Shown piece by piece: positions 63,132-64,000 of a stretch of DNA of 64,000 bases (the first letter of the stretch is position 1; the number at the start of each line of letters is the position of its first letter). The notes under the pieces were generated by a model. That model saw only the letters and a program-made list of their open reading frames with translations. It made no database searches and had not been told where the DNA came from. This DNA is from Bacteroides clarus YIT 12056 (GTDB taxonomy: Bacteria > Bacteroidota > Bacteroidia > Bacteroidales > Bacteroidaceae): NCBI RefSeq assembly GCF_900129655.1, contig NZ_FQWK01000003.1, forward strand, positions 310,001 through 374,000. Direction: 5' to 3'. Position numbers and translations under genes: made by a program.

Positions 63132-64000
63132 ATGGGAGAATTTATCACATTTTTAGGAAATAACCTTGCCGACTTCTGGACATATACGGGTTTTGCCAAT
63201 GCAACGGCAGGCCACGTAGTAATGATTCTGGTAGGTTTGTTCTTCATATACTTGGCGGTAGCCAAGGAATTTGAGCCGATGCTTCTGATACCTATCGGTT
63301 TCGGTATGCTGATCGGTAATATCCCTTTCAACATGGAAGCCGGATTGAAAGTCGGCATCTATGAAGAAGGGTCTGTGCTCAACATTCTGTATCAAGGAGT
63401 GACTTCCGGATGGTATCCGCCGCTCATCTTCCTGGGTATCGGAGCCATGACGGACTTCTCCGCCCTGATTTCGAACCCGAAGCTGATGCTGGTCGGCGCA
63501 GCCGCGCAATTCGGTATCTTCGGCGCATACATGACAGCCTTAGCCATCGGATTCGATCCGATGCAAGCCGGGGCTATCGGCATCATCGGTGGTGCAGACG
63601 GCCCGACGGCTATCTTCCTCTCGTCCAAGCTGGCTCCCAACCTGATGGGTGCAATCGCGGTGTCCGCCTATTCCTACATGGCGTTGGTACCGGTAATACA
63701 GCCGCCTATCATGCGTCTGCTTACCAGCAAGAACGAACGCCTTATCCGCATGAAACCGCCGCGCGTTGTTTCTCATACGGAAAAAGTGATGTTCCCGATT
63801 ATCGGTCTGTTACTCACTTGTTTCCTCGTTCCGTCCGGCCTGCCTTTGCTGGGTATGCTGTTCTTCGGTAACCTGTTGAAGGAAAGCGGTGTAACCCGTC
63901 GTCTGGCCAACACTGCCAGCGGTCCGCTGATTGATACAATCACCATCCTGCTGGGTCTGACCGTAGGTGCTTCCACGCAAGCATCCGAGTTCCTGACCAC
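63132..64000 (+). CDS. mmdB: Sodium-transporting (methylmalonyl-CoA) decarboxylase beta subunit, 5' part
   Basis: The frame opens with ATG at 63132, 1 nt after the biotin carrier stop, and is still open at the window end (about 289 residues seen of roughly 400). It is a polytopic membrane protein of the OadB/GcdB/MmdB family: PIGFGMLIGNIP (about 54-65), a WYPPLIFLGIGAMTDFSALI segment and GIIGGADGPTAIFLSSKL (about 148-165) with the conserved aspartate for sodium binding. It decarboxylates carboxybiotin and exports sodium ions. The gene continues beyond the window. Confidence 0.94.
   Translation, partial: MGEFITFLGNNLADFWTYTGFANATAGHVVMILVGLFFIYLAVAKEFEPMLLIPIGFGMLIGNIPFNMEAGLKVGIYEEGSVLNILYQGVTSGWYPPLIFLGIGAMTDFSALISNPKLMLVGAAAQFGIFGAYMTALAIGFDPMQAGAIGIIGGADGPTAIFLSSKLAPNLMGAIAVSAYSYMALVPVIQPPIMRLLTSKNERLIRMKPPRVVSHTEKVMFPIIGLLLTCFLVPSGLPLLGMLFFGNLLKESGVTRRLANTASGPLIDTITILLGLTVGASTQASEFLT

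Noticed and set aside
1..64000. tRNA or rRNA genes
   Set aside because: I looked for cloverleaf-type GGTTCRA...CCA arrangements in the intergenic gaps and saw none that I could support.

Overview
The window is chromosomal DNA from a gut Bacteroides-type organism (order Bacteroidales). The evidence is a SusC/SusD polysaccharide utilisation locus, Bacteroides-style promoters (TTTG - about 20 bp - TAnnTTTG), fimbrillin-family lipoproteins, NusG-like small proteins, and a methylmalonyl-CoA epimerase/decarboxylase operon of the succinate-propionate pathway. I cannot name the species from sequence alone.

Layout. (1) 1-8970: a type I restriction-modification locus (hsdR partial, hsdM, a DUF1016/PDDEXK nuclease, an Abi_C-type abortive infection protein, hsdS) followed by an inversion module. 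The module holds a reversed spare 5' half of hsdS, a tyrosine recombinase and a spare 3' half of hsdS, with four short recombination sites in alternating orientation. (2) 8986-14182: a decayed mobilisable element (accessory mob protein, relaxase, MobC) carrying an IS21-family insertion with perfect 28-bp ends and no target duplication. One flank is a truncated zinc-ribbon/HTH gene, so material has been lost beside the IS. (3) 14400-22769: housekeeping and miscellaneous genes: dnaK, a MATE exporter, a Crp-like regulator, a META-domain lipoprotein, a saccharopine/carboxynorspermidine dehydrogenase, bcp and recA. (4) 23028-41632: a polysaccharide utilisation locus with SusC, SusD, a DUF5017 lipoprotein, a jelly-roll-like secreted protein, two fimbrillin-like lipoproteins, a PL8 lyase, a DUF4955/PL29-like protein and, on the other strand, a second PL8 chondroitin ABC lyase-type enzyme. 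The expected substrate is a glycosaminoglycan such as chondroitin sulfate, dermatan or hyaluronan. Between the lyases lies a 473-bp noncoding element with 46-bp inverted ends and an internal 22-bp-period array. (5) 41786-44181: a duplicated two-gene cassette (membrane-anchored periplasmic protein plus a 98-aa stand-alone NusG N-terminal domain). The copies have nearly identical promoters and an XRE regulator sits between them; I do not recognise this as a described system. (6) 44169-64000: YeiH-type transporter and LysR regulator, clpB, DUF5606, coaE-ybbR-yajC-nusB, a PUR-domain protein, rplY, pth, an S4 RNA-binding protein, an oxidoreductase, a HIT protein, a CPA2 antiporter, and then mce-mmdA-(lamin tail/OadG fusion)-biotin carrier-mmdB, which runs off the window.

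How the parts work together. The hsdS module can exchange target-recognition halves, so cells in one population may methylate different DNA sites. The PUL genes bind, import and cleave an acidic host glycan, but the sulfatases, unsaturated glucuronyl hydrolase and sensor needed for full use are not in the window. The final operon converts methylmalonyl-CoA to propionyl-CoA while pumping sodium. A recurring structural theme is the intergenic spaces, many of which hold long-armed inverted repeats of unrelated sequence.
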